DNA of 36,643 nucleotides from Candidatus Halobonum tyrrellensis G22. Lineage in GTDB: Archaea > Halobacteriota > Halobacteria > Halobacteriales > Haloferacaceae. The translations under genes and the position numbers were made by a program. The notes beneath the pieces were generated by a model. That model made no database searches. It was not told the origin of the DNA and worked only from the letters and a program-made list of their open reading frames with translations. The DNA lies in NCBI RefSeq assembly GCF_000495475.1, contig NZ_ASGZ01000036.1:1-36643 (forward strand), written 5' to 3'. Shown piece by piece: positions 24,656-32,806 of the stretch. The stretch's first letter is position 1; each line of letters begins with the position of its first letter.

Positions 24656-25090
24656 TCACTCGACGACGAAGTCCGCCGACCCCGACTCGATTACCCACGT
24701 CAACCCCGTCTCGGAGCCGGTGTAGTCGAGACACGACTCGCTGCGGTCGCCGTCGGCGTCGAACACCATCCCGTACGTCCCCGGGCCGGGCACCGGGAGC
24801 AGGTCCGCCCGTTCGCCCGGGTCGACCGACGCCTCGGCGGTCTCGCCGTTCGTCTCCGGTTCCGTGTCACAGGAGGTTCCCTCCTCGCCCAGTCGCCACA
24901 GCGACAGCGACACGTCTATCGGCTCGTCGCGCCGGTTCACCGCCCCGATCGTCGGCCCCGAGTCGCCGCTCTCGCCCGGTCCGGTTCCGGTCGCACCGCC
25001 CTCGGCCGGACCGCTCTCCCCCGACCCGCATCCGGCAGTCGCCGCCGCCGCGGCCGCGACCGCACCCCGGAGGAACGTTCGTCGGTTCAC
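24656..25090 (-). CDS. Tat-exported lipoprotein, unknown function
   Basis: 144 aa from the GTG at 25090. The N-terminus is a Tat lipoprotein signal: twin Arg in NRRTFLRG, an Ala-rich core, and lipobox TAGC, so the Cys near residue 21 would be lipidated. A 25-residue Gly/Ser/Glu linker follows, then a compact domain of about 95 residues (IDVSLSLWRLGEEGTSCDTE ending VIESGSADFVVE) with two further Cys that could pair. It looks like a small beta-sandwich; no family is recognised. Starting at 25126 would put 12 extra residues before the Arg pair and would overlap the TATA-like box at 25116-25122. The following gene on this strand is the beta-lactamase-like one. Confidence 0.75.
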   Translation of the reverse strand: MNRRTFLRGAVAAAAAATAGCGSGESGPAEGGATGTGPGESGDSGPTIGAVNRRDEPIDVSLSLWRLGEEGTSCDTEPETNGETAEASVDPGERADLLPVPGPGTYGMVFDADGDRSESCLDYTGSETGLTWVIESGSADFVVE

Positions 25091-25115
25091 ACCTCCGGGC
25101 GTCGCCCGTCGCGGG

Positions 25116-25122
25116 TAAGAAG
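25116..25122 (-). promoter_or_regulatory. TATA-like box that decides the lipoprotein start
   Basis: CTTCTTA on the minus strand, 26-32 nt before GTG 25090 and inside a longer reading from GTG 25126. Confidence 0.5.
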
Positions 25123-25250
25123 CCACCCGAAACGCTCGCGACCGTCGCGCCGGCTCCGACCGGCGTGCGCCCGGTCACGCGCGGGCGGGTCGGCCGTCGC
25201 CCGGTCGGCGAGTCCGACGGGAACGGCGGATCGGTGCCGGTACCCCGAGG

Positions 25251-25256
25251 GTTTTG
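25251..25256 (+). promoter_or_regulatory. TATA-like box for the creatininase-family gene
   Basis: GTTTTG, 24-29 nt before the ATG at 25280. It supports that ATG over further upstream in-frame starts. Confidence 0.4.
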
Positions 25257-25279
25257 CCCGCCGAGCGCTCCCCTCGCGT

Positions 25280-26023
25280 ATGCCCGAGACGGACGCCGAC
25301 CTGTTCACGATGACGTGGGAGGACGCCGGCGAGGCGTTGCCCGACGCCGACGCCGCGGTGCTCCCGACGGGGAGTCTCGAACAACACTCGACGCACCTGC
25401 CGCTGTCCGTCGACACGCTCCGGGCGGACCACCTGAGCGCGGAACTCGTCGAGGCGGCGGCCGACCACGACCTCTCGCTGGTTCGCCTGCCGGCGCTGCC
25501 GTTCGGCGACTCCGAACACCACATGACGTTCCCCGGGACGGTGACGCTCTCGCAGGACACGTACAAGGGCGTCCTGATCGACGTGGGGCGGTCGCTCGCG
25601 GCCCACGACGTCGAGCGGGTCGTCTTCCTCAACTGCCACGGCGGCAACAGACAGGCGCTCAGCCTCGCGGCCGACCGACTCAACCGCGACACCGACCTCA
25701 CGGCCCACGTCGTCCACTGGACGAACTTCGCGCGCGAGCAGTTGCGCGAGGAGTTCGGCGAGGGGTGGGGTCACGCCGGCGACCACGAGACCAGCGTGAT
25801 CGAACTGTTCCGCCCGGACCTCGTGCGCGAGGAGAAGAAGGAGCCACAGACCGTCAAGGACCGGCCCGAGACCCGGTCGTACACCTACTTCGGTGACGTG
25901 ACCGAGCAGGGCGGGCTGGGCGACCCGACCAACTCCGACCCCGAGGCGATGGAGGGGATCGTAGAGGACACCACCGCACGCATCCTCGACGCGCTACGGA
26001 GCGACATCGACGAGGGGTGGTGA
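25280..26023 (+). CDS. Creatininase-family amidohydrolase
   Basis: 247 aa. The metal-binding set of the family is visible: Glu34 and His36 in GSLEQHSTHLP, Asp45 in LSVDT, His120 in FLNCHGGN and Glu170 in GDHETSVIE. Spacing 34/36/45/120 is the same as in classical creatininase, and length is normal. In archaea the family also includes ArfB, which deformylates an intermediate of flavin and F420 synthesis, and MftE-type peptidases; the sequence alone does not decide, and nearby genes give no pathway hint. The ATG at 25280 is chosen because the family core begins about 10 residues later and a TATA-like box precedes it. Confidence 0.88.
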   Translation: MPETDADLFTMTWEDAGEALPDADAAVLPTGSLEQHSTHLPLSVDTLRADHLSAELVEAAADHDLSLVRLPALPFGDSEHHMTFPGTVTLSQDTYKGVLIDVGRSLAAHDVERVVFLNCHGGNRQALSLAADRLNRDTDLTAHVVHWTNFAREQLREEFGEGWGHAGDHETSVIELFRPDLVREEKKEPQTVKDRPETRSYTYFGDVTEQGGLGDPTNSDPEAMEGIVEDTTARILDALRSDIDEGW

Positions 26024-26078
26024 GCGTGTGGCGCGGTCGGTGGCACGGGCGTGCGGCGGAGTGACGCGCCCACCCAGG

Positions 26079-26085
26079 GCTTACC
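26079..26085 (+). promoter_or_regulatory. TATA-like box for the methyltransferase gene
   Basis: GCTTACC, 24-30 nt before the ATG at 26109; weak but correctly placed. Confidence 0.35.
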
Positions 26086-26108
26086 CCGCCCGACCGCGAC
26101 GCGTCGGC

Positions 26109-26861
26109 ATGGTCGACGGCGCGCATCCCAGCCAGCCGGAACTGTACGACCTCCAGCACGCGGACGCGGAGCGAGGCGACGTCCCGTTCTACGTCGAACG
26201 CGCCCGGGAGGCCGACGGCCCGACGCTCGAACTCGCCTGCGGCACCGGCCGGGTCCACCTCGAACTCCTGCGGGCGGGCGTCGACGTCGACGGGGTGGAC
26301 GTCGACCCCGACTCGCTCGACCGCCTGCGGGCGAAGGCGCGCGCGGCGGGGCTGTCGCCGTCGGTGCGCGAGAGCGACATGCGGGACCCGACGGTCGACC
26401 GGACGTACGGCCTCGTCGTCTGCCCGTTCAACGCCATCCAACACGCGACGACGCTCGCCGACCTGCGGGCGACGCTCGCGGGCGCTCACGGCGCGCTCTC
26501 GCCGGGCGGCCGCTTCGTCTTCGACGTGTTCGTCCCGCGGTTCGACGTGATACGTGAGACGTACGGCGAGTGGCGCGAGGAGTCCGTCGAGTACGACGGC
26601 CGCGAGTACCGGGTCCGCTCGCGGACGCGGGTGACGGACCACGCGGAGCAACTGTTCACCGTCGAGACGGAGCTCCGGACCGCCGCGGGCGAGACGGTCC
26701 GCCGCGAGGCGCACGAAATCGCGATGCTCCCGAGACGGCTCGTCCGACTGCTCGCAGACGGGTCGCCGTTCGCGTCCGCCTCGGTCGCGGGCGGCTTCGA
26801 CGGCCGTCCCCTCGGCGCGGACGACCGCACGCAGGTGTGGACGCTGGAGAAGGCGGAGTGA
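26109..26861 (+). CDS. Class I SAM-dependent methyltransferase
   Basis: 250 aa. Rossmann-type SAM motif I is LELACGTGRVH (40-50), followed by the acidic strand GVDVDPDSLDRL that binds the ribose, and motif IV-like YGLVVCPFNAIQH. The region after SPGGRFVFDVFVPRF is a beta-rich substrate part of about 90 residues. This matches the methyltransferase group often annotated as trans-aconitate or small-molecule methyltransferases; the acceptor cannot be told. The ATG at 26109 is preferred over a start 27 codons upstream, where the sequence is Arg/Pro-rich and unlike a halophilic protein. It is convergent with the S9 peptidase. Confidence 0.85.
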   Translation: MVDGAHPSQPELYDLQHADAERGDVPFYVERAREADGPTLELACGTGRVHLELLRAGVDVDGVDVDPDSLDRLRAKARAAGLSPSVRESDMRDPTVDRTYGLVVCPFNAIQHATTLADLRATLAGAHGALSPGGRFVFDVFVPRFDVIRETYGEWREESVEYDGREYRVRSRTRVTDHAEQLFTVETELRTAAGETVRREAHEIAMLPRRLVRLLADGSPFASASVAGGFDGRPLGADDRTQVWTLEKAE

Positions 26862-26915
26862 GCGGCGCCCGGGACGCATGCGGGGCGGCCCCGTCGAGGG
26901 GAACGCGACCGGAAT

Positions 26916-28778
26916 TCAGACGTGTTCGTCGAGGAACCCGGCGATGCGCTCGAACTCCTCGATGAGGTTCTCGCGGGAGGTGGTGTGGTGGCCCTCGTCG
27001 TCGAAGACGAGTTTCTCGACCGGAACGCCCCGCTCGCGGACCGCCTCGACCACCTGCTCGGCCTCGCCCACGGGCACCCGGGGGTCGTTCGCGCCGTGTT
27101 GGACGAACAGCGGACACCGGACCCGGTCGATGTGGCTGAGCGGGGATATCTCCTTCAGCAACTCGTAGTCGTCGTCGAGCGAGCCGTACTCGGCCTCGCG
27201 GTGACTGCGGCGCCACTCGCCCGTGTTCTCCAAGAAGGTGGTGAAGTCGGCGATGCCGACGAAGTCGACGGCGGCCGCCCACAGGTCGGGGTACTCCGTG
27301 ATGGCCGCGAGCACCATGAACCCGCCGTACGACCGGCCGTACGCCACGACCCGGTCGTCGTCGACCGCCGGCCGGTCGGCCAGCCACTCGACGCCGGCGG
27401 CGACGTCGGCGACCGAGTCCATCCGGTTGTCCACGTCGTCGAGGGCGGCGTACGCCCGGCCGTACCCCGACGACCCCCGGACGTTCGGCTCCAACACCGC
27501 GTACCCGCGGTTCAAGAAGAACTGCTTGGTCGGGTAGAACCACGGCCGCCGCTGGTGTTCGGGACCGCCGTGGATGTCGACGATGGCGGGGACAGCCTCG
27601 TCGGCGTCGTCCGGGTCGACCCCGGCCGGGAGCGTCCAGTAGGCGGGTATCTCGCGGCCGTCGAACGTCTCGTAGCTGACGGTCTCGGGGGCGCGGAACG
27701 ACTCCCGCGGGACGCCGTTCGTCCCGACGGGCGTCCAGTCGGTCGCCTCGCGCTCGCCGAACTCGCAGACGCGGACGCCGTACGGCTCCGCGGGCGCGGT
27801 GTGGGTGTACGCGACCCGCTCGGCGTCGGGACCGAAGGCGAACCCCGCCGCGATGCCGTCGACCGCGGGCGCGTCGGCCGCCGCGAACTCGGTGCCGTCG
27901 AGCGTGCCCGCCGCGACCGACGAGTACCCCCCCTCGTTGTACGCGAACACCGCGCGGCCGGTGTCGCGGTCGTACGCGAACGCGTCGACGCTCCACGCGT
28001 CCGTCCCGGGTTCGCCCGTCGCGTCGCCCCCGTCGGCGTCGCCCGCCACGGGGGTGAGGTCGCCCGAGTCGAGGTCGAACCGGCCGACGTAGGCGGTGTC
28101 CCGCCCGTGGTCGGTCACGCAGTAGAGGCCGCCGTCGCCGTCGAACTGGACGTGCGAGTAGGCCGCCGCTTCGTCGTCCGAGAGCGTCCGGGTCTCCCCC
28201 GACTCCAAGTCGAGCAGCGACAGTTCCACGTCGGAACTCGCGTGGGGCTTCGACAGCGCGAGCCGTCGCCCCGCGGGTCCGAACGCCTCGACGCCGAGCC
28301 AGCCGCCGGGTCCCTCGTGGACGCGTTCGGGGTCGCCCGGGTCCGAGTCGGCGTCGCCCACGCGCTGGACGTAGACGTCGAACCGGGCGTCGGCCTCGCG
28401 GTTGGCGGCGTACGCGACCCGGTCGCCGTCGGGTCCCCACGCCCCCCACGCGTGGATGGAGTCGGGGTCGTCGGTCAGCGGCGTCTCCGCGCCCGTGTCG
28501 AGGTCGTAGCGGAACAGTTGGTCGCGCTCGTCGCTCCCGCGGTCCATCCCGAAGACGAACCGCTCGTCCGTCGGCGACGCCGCGACGACGGAGACCCGTT
28601 CCTCGTGAGGGGTGAGCCGCTCGGGCCACGCGCCCGCCGCGTCGGCGGTCCACACCTGCGGCGTCCCCGACGTGTCCGCGAGAAAGAGGAGGCGGCCGTC
28701 GGGCGTGAACGCCGGCGAGTCGACGTGTTCGACGGCGAGGTAGCGCGCCACGCCGTACTCGGTGTCGGTCTGTGTCAC
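26916..28778 (-). CDS. S9 family peptidase (acylaminoacyl-peptidase/prolyl oligopeptidase type)
   Basis: 620 aa, GTG start. The first 370 residues form a beta-propeller with repeated Asp-rich blades (FTPDGRLLFLAD, ASPTDERFVFG, GPDGDRVAYAA) that filters substrate size. The alpha/beta hydrolase domain follows with nucleophile Ser483 in GRSYGGFM, Asp565 in GANDPRVP and His597 in DEGHHTTS; PAIVDIHGGPEHQ supplies the oxyanion region. No signal peptide is seen, so it probably digests peptides in the cytoplasm, in keeping with the M20 peptidase gene just upstream on the same strand. The TATA-like box at 28803-28809 supports the GTG start. Confidence 0.93.
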   Translation of the reverse strand: MTQTDTEYGVARYLAVEHVDSPAFTPDGRLLFLADTSGTPQVWTADAAGAWPERLTPHEERVSVVAASPTDERFVFGMDRGSDERDQLFRYDLDTGAETPLTDDPDSIHAWGAWGPDGDRVAYAANREADARFDVYVQRVGDADSDPGDPERVHEGPGGWLGVEAFGPAGRRLALSKPHASSDVELSLLDLESGETRTLSDDEAAAYSHVQFDGDGGLYCVTDHGRDTAYVGRFDLDSGDLTPVAGDADGGDATGEPGTDAWSVDAFAYDRDTGRAVFAYNEGGYSSVAAGTLDGTEFAAADAPAVDGIAAGFAFGPDAERVAYTHTAPAEPYGVRVCEFGEREATDWTPVGTNGVPRESFRAPETVSYETFDGREIPAYWTLPAGVDPDDADEAVPAIVDIHGGPEHQRRPWFYPTKQFFLNRGYAVLEPNVRGSSGYGRAYAALDDVDNRMDSVADVAAGVEWLADRPAVDDDRVVAYGRSYGGFMVLAAITEYPDLWAAAVDFVGIADFTTFLENTGEWRRSHREAEYGSLDDDYELLKEISPLSHIDRVRCPLFVQHGANDPRVPVGEAEQVVEAVRERGVPVEKLVFDDEGHHTTSRENLIEEFERIAGFLDEHV

Positions 28779-28802
28779 GTCCGCACGCGCGCCCGCTCGG
28801 GG

Positions 28803-28809
28803 CTAAAGG
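28803..28809 (-). promoter_or_regulatory. TATA-like box for the S9 peptidase
   Basis: CCTTTAG on the minus strand, 25-31 nt before the GTG at 28778. Confidence 0.45.
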
Positions 28810-28888
28810 GTTGGCCACCCGGCGAGACCGACCCCGGACGGGGAACAACCCGCCGACGCGTGGCTCGTCGCCCCTCCGCGGTCGGCGT

Positions 28889-30271
28889 CTACGCGTCGAG
28901 GTCCGCGTCGGCGAACCGGTCGAGGAACGCCGCGGTCGTGCGGATCCCGTTCTCGAGGTGCGTCAACGAGAGGTGTTCGTTCGGCGAGTGGTTCCCCTGG
29001 TCCGGGTTGGCGTACGGGACGACCAGCACGGGCACGTCCGACAGCGCCTCGACCTCGCGGAAGAACGCGGCGGGGAGCGACCCGCCGAGCACCGGGAGTT
29101 CGACCGGGTCGGCGTCCCACACCGCGGCGAGCGCCTCCCGGACCGGCGCGGCCGCGGGCGCGTCGACGGGCGTCTTCGCCGGCGGGAACGTCGACCCCAT
29201 CGTCACCTCGGCGTCGGGGTGGACGCCGGCGACGTGTTCGCGGACCCGCTCGAACACCCGGTCGCCGTCCTGGCCGGGGACGAGCCGGCAGTCGCACTTC
29301 GCGGTCGCCCGGTGGGGGATGACCGTCTTGCCGCCCTCGCCCTGATAGCCCGCGTCGAGACCGTTGACCGTGAGCGTCGGTTCGAGGAACAGCCGCTCGT
29401 AGTACGGCTTCTCGGTCGCGAGGTGGGTGAGCCCGAGTTCCTCGCGGACCGCGTCTCCGTCGTCGGGGAGCCGCGCGACGAGGTCGCGGTCGGCGTCGCT
29501 CACCTCGATGCCGTCGTGGAAGCCGTCGACCGTGACCTCGTCGCCGTCGACCATCGACCCGACTATCTCGACGAGTTCGGTCGCCGCGTTCGGCACCGGC
29601 CCGCCGAAGTTGCCCGAGTGGAGGTCGGCGTCCGCGGTCCGGAGGTCCAGTTGAAACGAGAGCACGCCGCGGTTGCCGTACGCGAGCGTCGGCCGTCCCG
29701 AGCGGTGCTGGGGACCGTCGGCGACGTACACGAGGTCGGCGTCCGCCACCTCGGGCGCGCCGCCGTCGAGGTACTCGCGTAACCCCCGGCTCCCGCTCTC
29801 CTCGCCCCCCTCGACCAGCGCTTTCACGTTCACGTCGGGGAGCGCGTCCGCCCGCGAGAGCGCGTCGACCGCGAACGCGTGGGCGGCGAACTGCCCCTTG
29901 TTGTCGCCCGCGCCGCGGGCGTAGACGGCGCCGTCGCGGACCGTCGGCTCGAACGCGGGCGTCTCCCACTCGTCGGGCTGTTCGGCCGGCTGGACGTCGT
30001 AGTGGCCGTAGAAGATGACCGTCGGGGCGGCCGCCGGGTCGGCCGCGAGTCGCTCGGCGTACACCAGCGGGTAGCGGTCGGTCTCGACGCTGCGGGCGTC
30101 GAAACCGTACGTCTCGAAGAACGCGCGGACCGCGTCGGCGCCGTCGGCCATCCCCTCGCCGGTCGCGCTCACCGTCCGCAGGCGCAGCAGGTCGAACAGC
30201 GACTCGCGGTAGCCGTCGAACCGTTCGGCGACGACGGCGTCGGCCGCGCTCGCGTCGGGACTCGTGGGCAT
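28889..30271 (-). CDS. M20 family metallopeptidase (dipeptidase)
   Basis: 460 aa. Two-zinc M20 site: His90 and Asp92 in FYGHYDVQP, Asp123 in RGAGDNKGQ, catalytic Glu157 and metal Glu158 in EGGEESGS, Asp185 in VADGPQ, and a late His in GNHSPNEH. The lid/dimerisation domain (about 205-355) contains LHSGNFGGPVPNA. Length fits the CNDP/dipeptidase subgroup. It lies 110 bases upstream of the S9 peptidase on the same strand, so together they would take peptides down to amino acids. An SD-like GAGGGGTG, inside a short inverted repeat, lies just before the ATG. Confidence 0.93.
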   Translation of the reverse strand: MPTSPDASAADAVVAERFDGYRESLFDLLRLRTVSATGEGMADGADAVRAFFETYGFDARSVETDRYPLVYAERLAADPAAAPTVIFYGHYDVQPAEQPDEWETPAFEPTVRDGAVYARGAGDNKGQFAAHAFAVDALSRADALPDVNVKALVEGGEESGSRGLREYLDGGAPEVADADLVYVADGPQHRSGRPTLAYGNRGVLSFQLDLRTADADLHSGNFGGPVPNAATELVEIVGSMVDGDEVTVDGFHDGIEVSDADRDLVARLPDDGDAVREELGLTHLATEKPYYERLFLEPTLTVNGLDAGYQGEGGKTVIPHRATAKCDCRLVPGQDGDRVFERVREHVAGVHPDAEVTMGSTFPPAKTPVDAPAAAPVREALAAVWDADPVELPVLGGSLPAAFFREVEALSDVPVLVVPYANPDQGNHSPNEHLSLTHLENGIRTTAAFLDRFADADLDA

Positions 30272-30275
30272 GGAA

Positions 30276-30295
30276 CACCCCTCGGGACCGGGGTG
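30276..30295 (-). promoter_or_regulatory. Inverted repeat holding the M20 ribosome-binding site
   Basis: CACCCC and GGGGTG (6-bp arms, 8-base loop) lie 4 bases before the M20 start. On the mRNA strand the start-proximal arm is part of GAGGGGTG, a Shine-Dalgarno-like sequence, so folding would hide it. Unlike most genes in the window, no clear leaderless TATA box is seen here. Confidence 0.35.
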
Positions 30296-30584
30296 CTTCG
30301 TCCTTGCGGGGGCGCCCGGTCGGGGTCACGCGAGCGCCGACGGGCGACGGCGGCCGGCCACTCGGCTCGCGGCGGCGGCACGGCCCAACGTGGAACGTGG
30401 TGACGCTCGCGCGGGAGTCGGGAAGGGAATAAGACCCCGGGCGACGCGGTATGGGTCGTGAGACGACGACGACGAACTCGACGACGACAGCCCTCCGATC
30501 GACTCGTCGTCCCGACGCCCGCGGGGACGGACGACCGCGATGGCTCGCGGAGACGGACGACCGCGACGGCTCGCGGGGGCGCAG
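30296..30584. other. Divergent intergenic region with a 26-base tandem repeat
   Basis: Between the divergent M20 and CARDB-protein genes. It holds GGGAATAAGACC (30423-30434), the only AT-rich box and a possible promoter for the plus-strand operon, then CGACGA-rich simple sequence, then a near-exact tandem repeat (GACGGACGACCGCGA(T/C)GGCTCGCGG at 30526-30550 and 30552-30576, one mismatch). No gene or RNA was recognised. Confidence 0.5.
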
Positions 30585-32123
30585 ATGAGCGGTAGCCCGA
30601 GACGCGGCGCCGGCGCGGTGCTGCTCGCGGTGGTGTTGCTCGCGTCGGTGGCGACCGTCGCGGTCACGGTCGGCGCCGTCCAGACGGACGTCGCCATCCG
30701 GTCGGTGAACGCCTCGGTCGACCAGCCCGCGCCCGGCGAACCGTTCACGCTGTCGGTCGACGTGGCCAACCTCGAGAGCAGCGCCGGCACCGTCGAGGTC
30801 ACGAACGTGTTCGTCCGCGGCGCCGACGGCACCGAGTACGCGCGCGCGAAGAATCTGGGGTCGGTCGCCGCCGGGAGTTCGCTGACCGTCCCGGTGACGG
30901 CCACCATCGACGACGCCGGCCGCGAGCGGCTGACCGTCTACGCGGTGGTCCAAGACTCGGCGGGCGACTACACCCGCGTGAGCTACCCGCTGTTCGTCGA
31001 CGTCGAGGAACCCGACGAGGCGGTGGTCTCCTTTGCGGACCTCGACCCCGTCGCCGGCGAGGAGAGCGGCGTCAACGTGACCGTCTCGAACGGCGACGCG
31101 GGCGCGCTCTCGAACGTCCGGCTGGAACTCGGCGGCGACGCCGACGTGACGAACCCCGAGCGGGTCAACGCCTCGCTCGCCGCGGGCCGACAGGTCACCT
31201 ACACGTACGACGTGACCTTCCCCGAGACGGGCGAGGGAACCCTCGACGCCACGCTGACGTACAAGACCGACCAGGGGAGCACGCGCACGGTCACCCGCGA
31301 GGTGACGACCGACGTCGAGGCGGCGGACGTCGACGCGGAACTGAGCGCCGCCGCGAGCACGATCAACGGCTCGCCGACCGTCCGCGCCGCCCTGACCGAG
31401 TACGGCAACGTCGAACTCCGCGACGTGCGGGTCAGCGCCGTCGTCGACGGCGAAACCGTCGCCCGCACGCTCGTCGGGGACGTGCCCGAGGAGGGCACCC
31501 GGACGGCGACACTCGACGGCAACGACATCCCCGCGGGCGAGGTGACCGTCCGCGCCGAGTACACCGCCGCGGGCGACCGGCAGAGCACCGAGACGACGCT
31601 CGACTACTCGCCGAGCGAGACCGCCAACGTCACGCTGACCGGCGTCGAGGTGTCGGGCTTCGGGTCGTCGCTGTCGCTGAGCGGCGACGTCGCCAACCTC
31701 GGCACCGCCGACGCCGACTCGGTGCTGCTCAGCGTCCCGAACCGCGACGGCGTCTCACCCACCTCGCCCAACGGCGAGTACTTCGTCGGCACTATCGAGT
31801 CGAGCGAGTTCGCCACGTTCGAACTGTCCGCGAGCACGAGCGCCAACGCCACGAACGTCGACAGCCTCCCCGTGCGGATCAGCTACACGGCAGACGGCGA
31901 ACGGCTCTCGCGGGTCGTCAGCGTCGACGTGAGCGGCGGCGCCGCGGTGGCGGGGGCGGGCGCGGGCGGTCCCGGCGAGTCGGGCGCCGCGGCCGGTCCC
32001 GCGGCGGCGAGCGGGTCCGAGGGGTCGGGCGGGTCGGGCGGTCTCCCGCTGCTCCCCATCGGCGTCGTCCTCGTAGTGGTCGCGGTCGTCGGGTTCGGGG
32101 TCTACCGATGGCGCAGTCAGTGA
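30585..32123 (+). CDS. Secreted, membrane-anchored CARDB-like protein of an ABC operon
   Basis: 512 aa from the ATG at 30585. An N-terminal hydrophobic segment (AVLLAVVLLASVATVAVTVGAVQ) is a signal peptide or anchor. The outside part is built of CARDB-like beta-sandwich repeats (LSVDVANLESSAGTVEVTN, VNVTVSNGDAGALSNVRLELG, LSGDVANLGTADADSVLLS). A Gly/Ala/Ser-rich linker and a C-terminal membrane helix (LPLLPIGVVLVVVAVVGFGVY) end in YRWRSQ. Many N-x-S/T sites are available for glycosylation. The stop overlaps the GTG of the ATPase gene, so the protein probably serves the MacB-like transporter as its external partner. A start at 30540 is rejected because it lies inside a tandem repeat. Confidence 0.8.
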   Translation: MSGSPRRGAGAVLLAVVLLASVATVAVTVGAVQTDVAIRSVNASVDQPAPGEPFTLSVDVANLESSAGTVEVTNVFVRGADGTEYARAKNLGSVAAGSSLTVPVTATIDDAGRERLTVYAVVQDSAGDYTRVSYPLFVDVEEPDEAVVSFADLDPVAGEESGVNVTVSNGDAGALSNVRLELGGDADVTNPERVNASLAAGRQVTYTYDVTFPETGEGTLDATLTYKTDQGSTRTVTREVTTDVEAADVDAELSAAASTINGSPTVRAALTEYGNVELRDVRVSAVVDGETVARTLVGDVPEEGTRTATLDGNDIPAGEVTVRAEYTAAGDRQSTETTLDYSPSETANVTLTGVEVSGFGSSLSLSGDVANLGTADADSVLLSVPNRDGVSPTSPNGEYFVGTIESSEFATFELSASTSANATNVDSLPVRISYTADGERLSRVVSVDVSGGAAVAGAGAGGPGESGAAAGPAAASGSEGSGGSGGLPLLPIGVVLVVVAVVGFGVYRWRSQ

Positions 32124-32806
32124 GCGCGCATGTCATCGAACTGGAGGACGTGGTCAAGCGCTACCGGAGCGGCGAGGAGGAGATAGCGGCGCTCGACGGC
32201 GTCGACTTCCACGTCGACCGCGGCGAGATGGTGACGGTGATCGGACCCTCCGGCTCCGGCAAGAGCACGATGCTCAACATCATCGGCCTGCTCGACACCC
32301 CGACCGAGGGGACGGTCTCCCACCACGGCCGGAACGTGAGCGAGTTCACCGAAGACGAGTTGACCGAGGAGCGCCGGTCGGGCATCGGGTTCGTCTTCCA
32401 GGACTTCCACCTCCTGCCGATGCTGACGGCGACCGAGAACGTCGAACTCCCGTCGATGTGGGACACGTCGGTCGACCGTCACGACCGGGCGGTCGACCTG
32501 CTCCGCCGGGTGGGGCTGAGCGACCGCCTCGACCACACGCCGAAACAGCTCTCGGGCGGCCAACAGCAGCGGGTCGCCATCGCGCGCGCGCTGATCAACG
32601 AGCCCGCCGTCGTGTTGGCCGACGAGCCGACGGGCAACCTCGACCAGGAGACCGGGCGGCTCATCCTCGAAGAGCTGACCCGGCTGAAAGAGGAGGAGGG
32701 CGTCGCCATCGTGGTGGTGACCCACGACGACCAGGTGCTCGACTACACCGACCGCGTGGTCCGGATCGTCGACGGCGTCATCCAGGGACGGGAGGCGGAG
32801 CCGTGA
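32120..32806 (+). CDS. ABC transporter ATP-binding protein (MacB/LolD type)
   Basis: 228 aa from GTG 32120, which overlaps the previous stop as GTGA; an ATG at 32108 is an alternative. Walker A is GPSGSGKST (42-50), the signature LSGGQQQR is near 140, Walker B is [12 protein letters not shown], and the switch His is in VVVTHDDQ. The sequence fits the MacB/LolD/FtsE group that drives shape changes in FtsX-type permeases, and the next gene encodes one. The same GTGAGC overlap occurs at its own end, so translation of all three genes is coupled. Confidence 0.94.
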   Translation: MSAHVIELEDVVKRYRSGEEEIAALDGVDFHVDRGEMVTVIGPSGSGKSTMLNIIGLLDTPTEGTVSHHGRNVSEFTEDELTEERRSGIGFVFQDFHLLPMLTATENVELPSMWDTSVDRHDRAVDLLRRVGLSDRLDHTPKQLSGGQQQRVAIARALINEPAVVLADEPTGNLDQETGRLILEELTRLKEEEGVAIVVVTHDDQVLDYTDRVVRIVDGVIQGREAEP

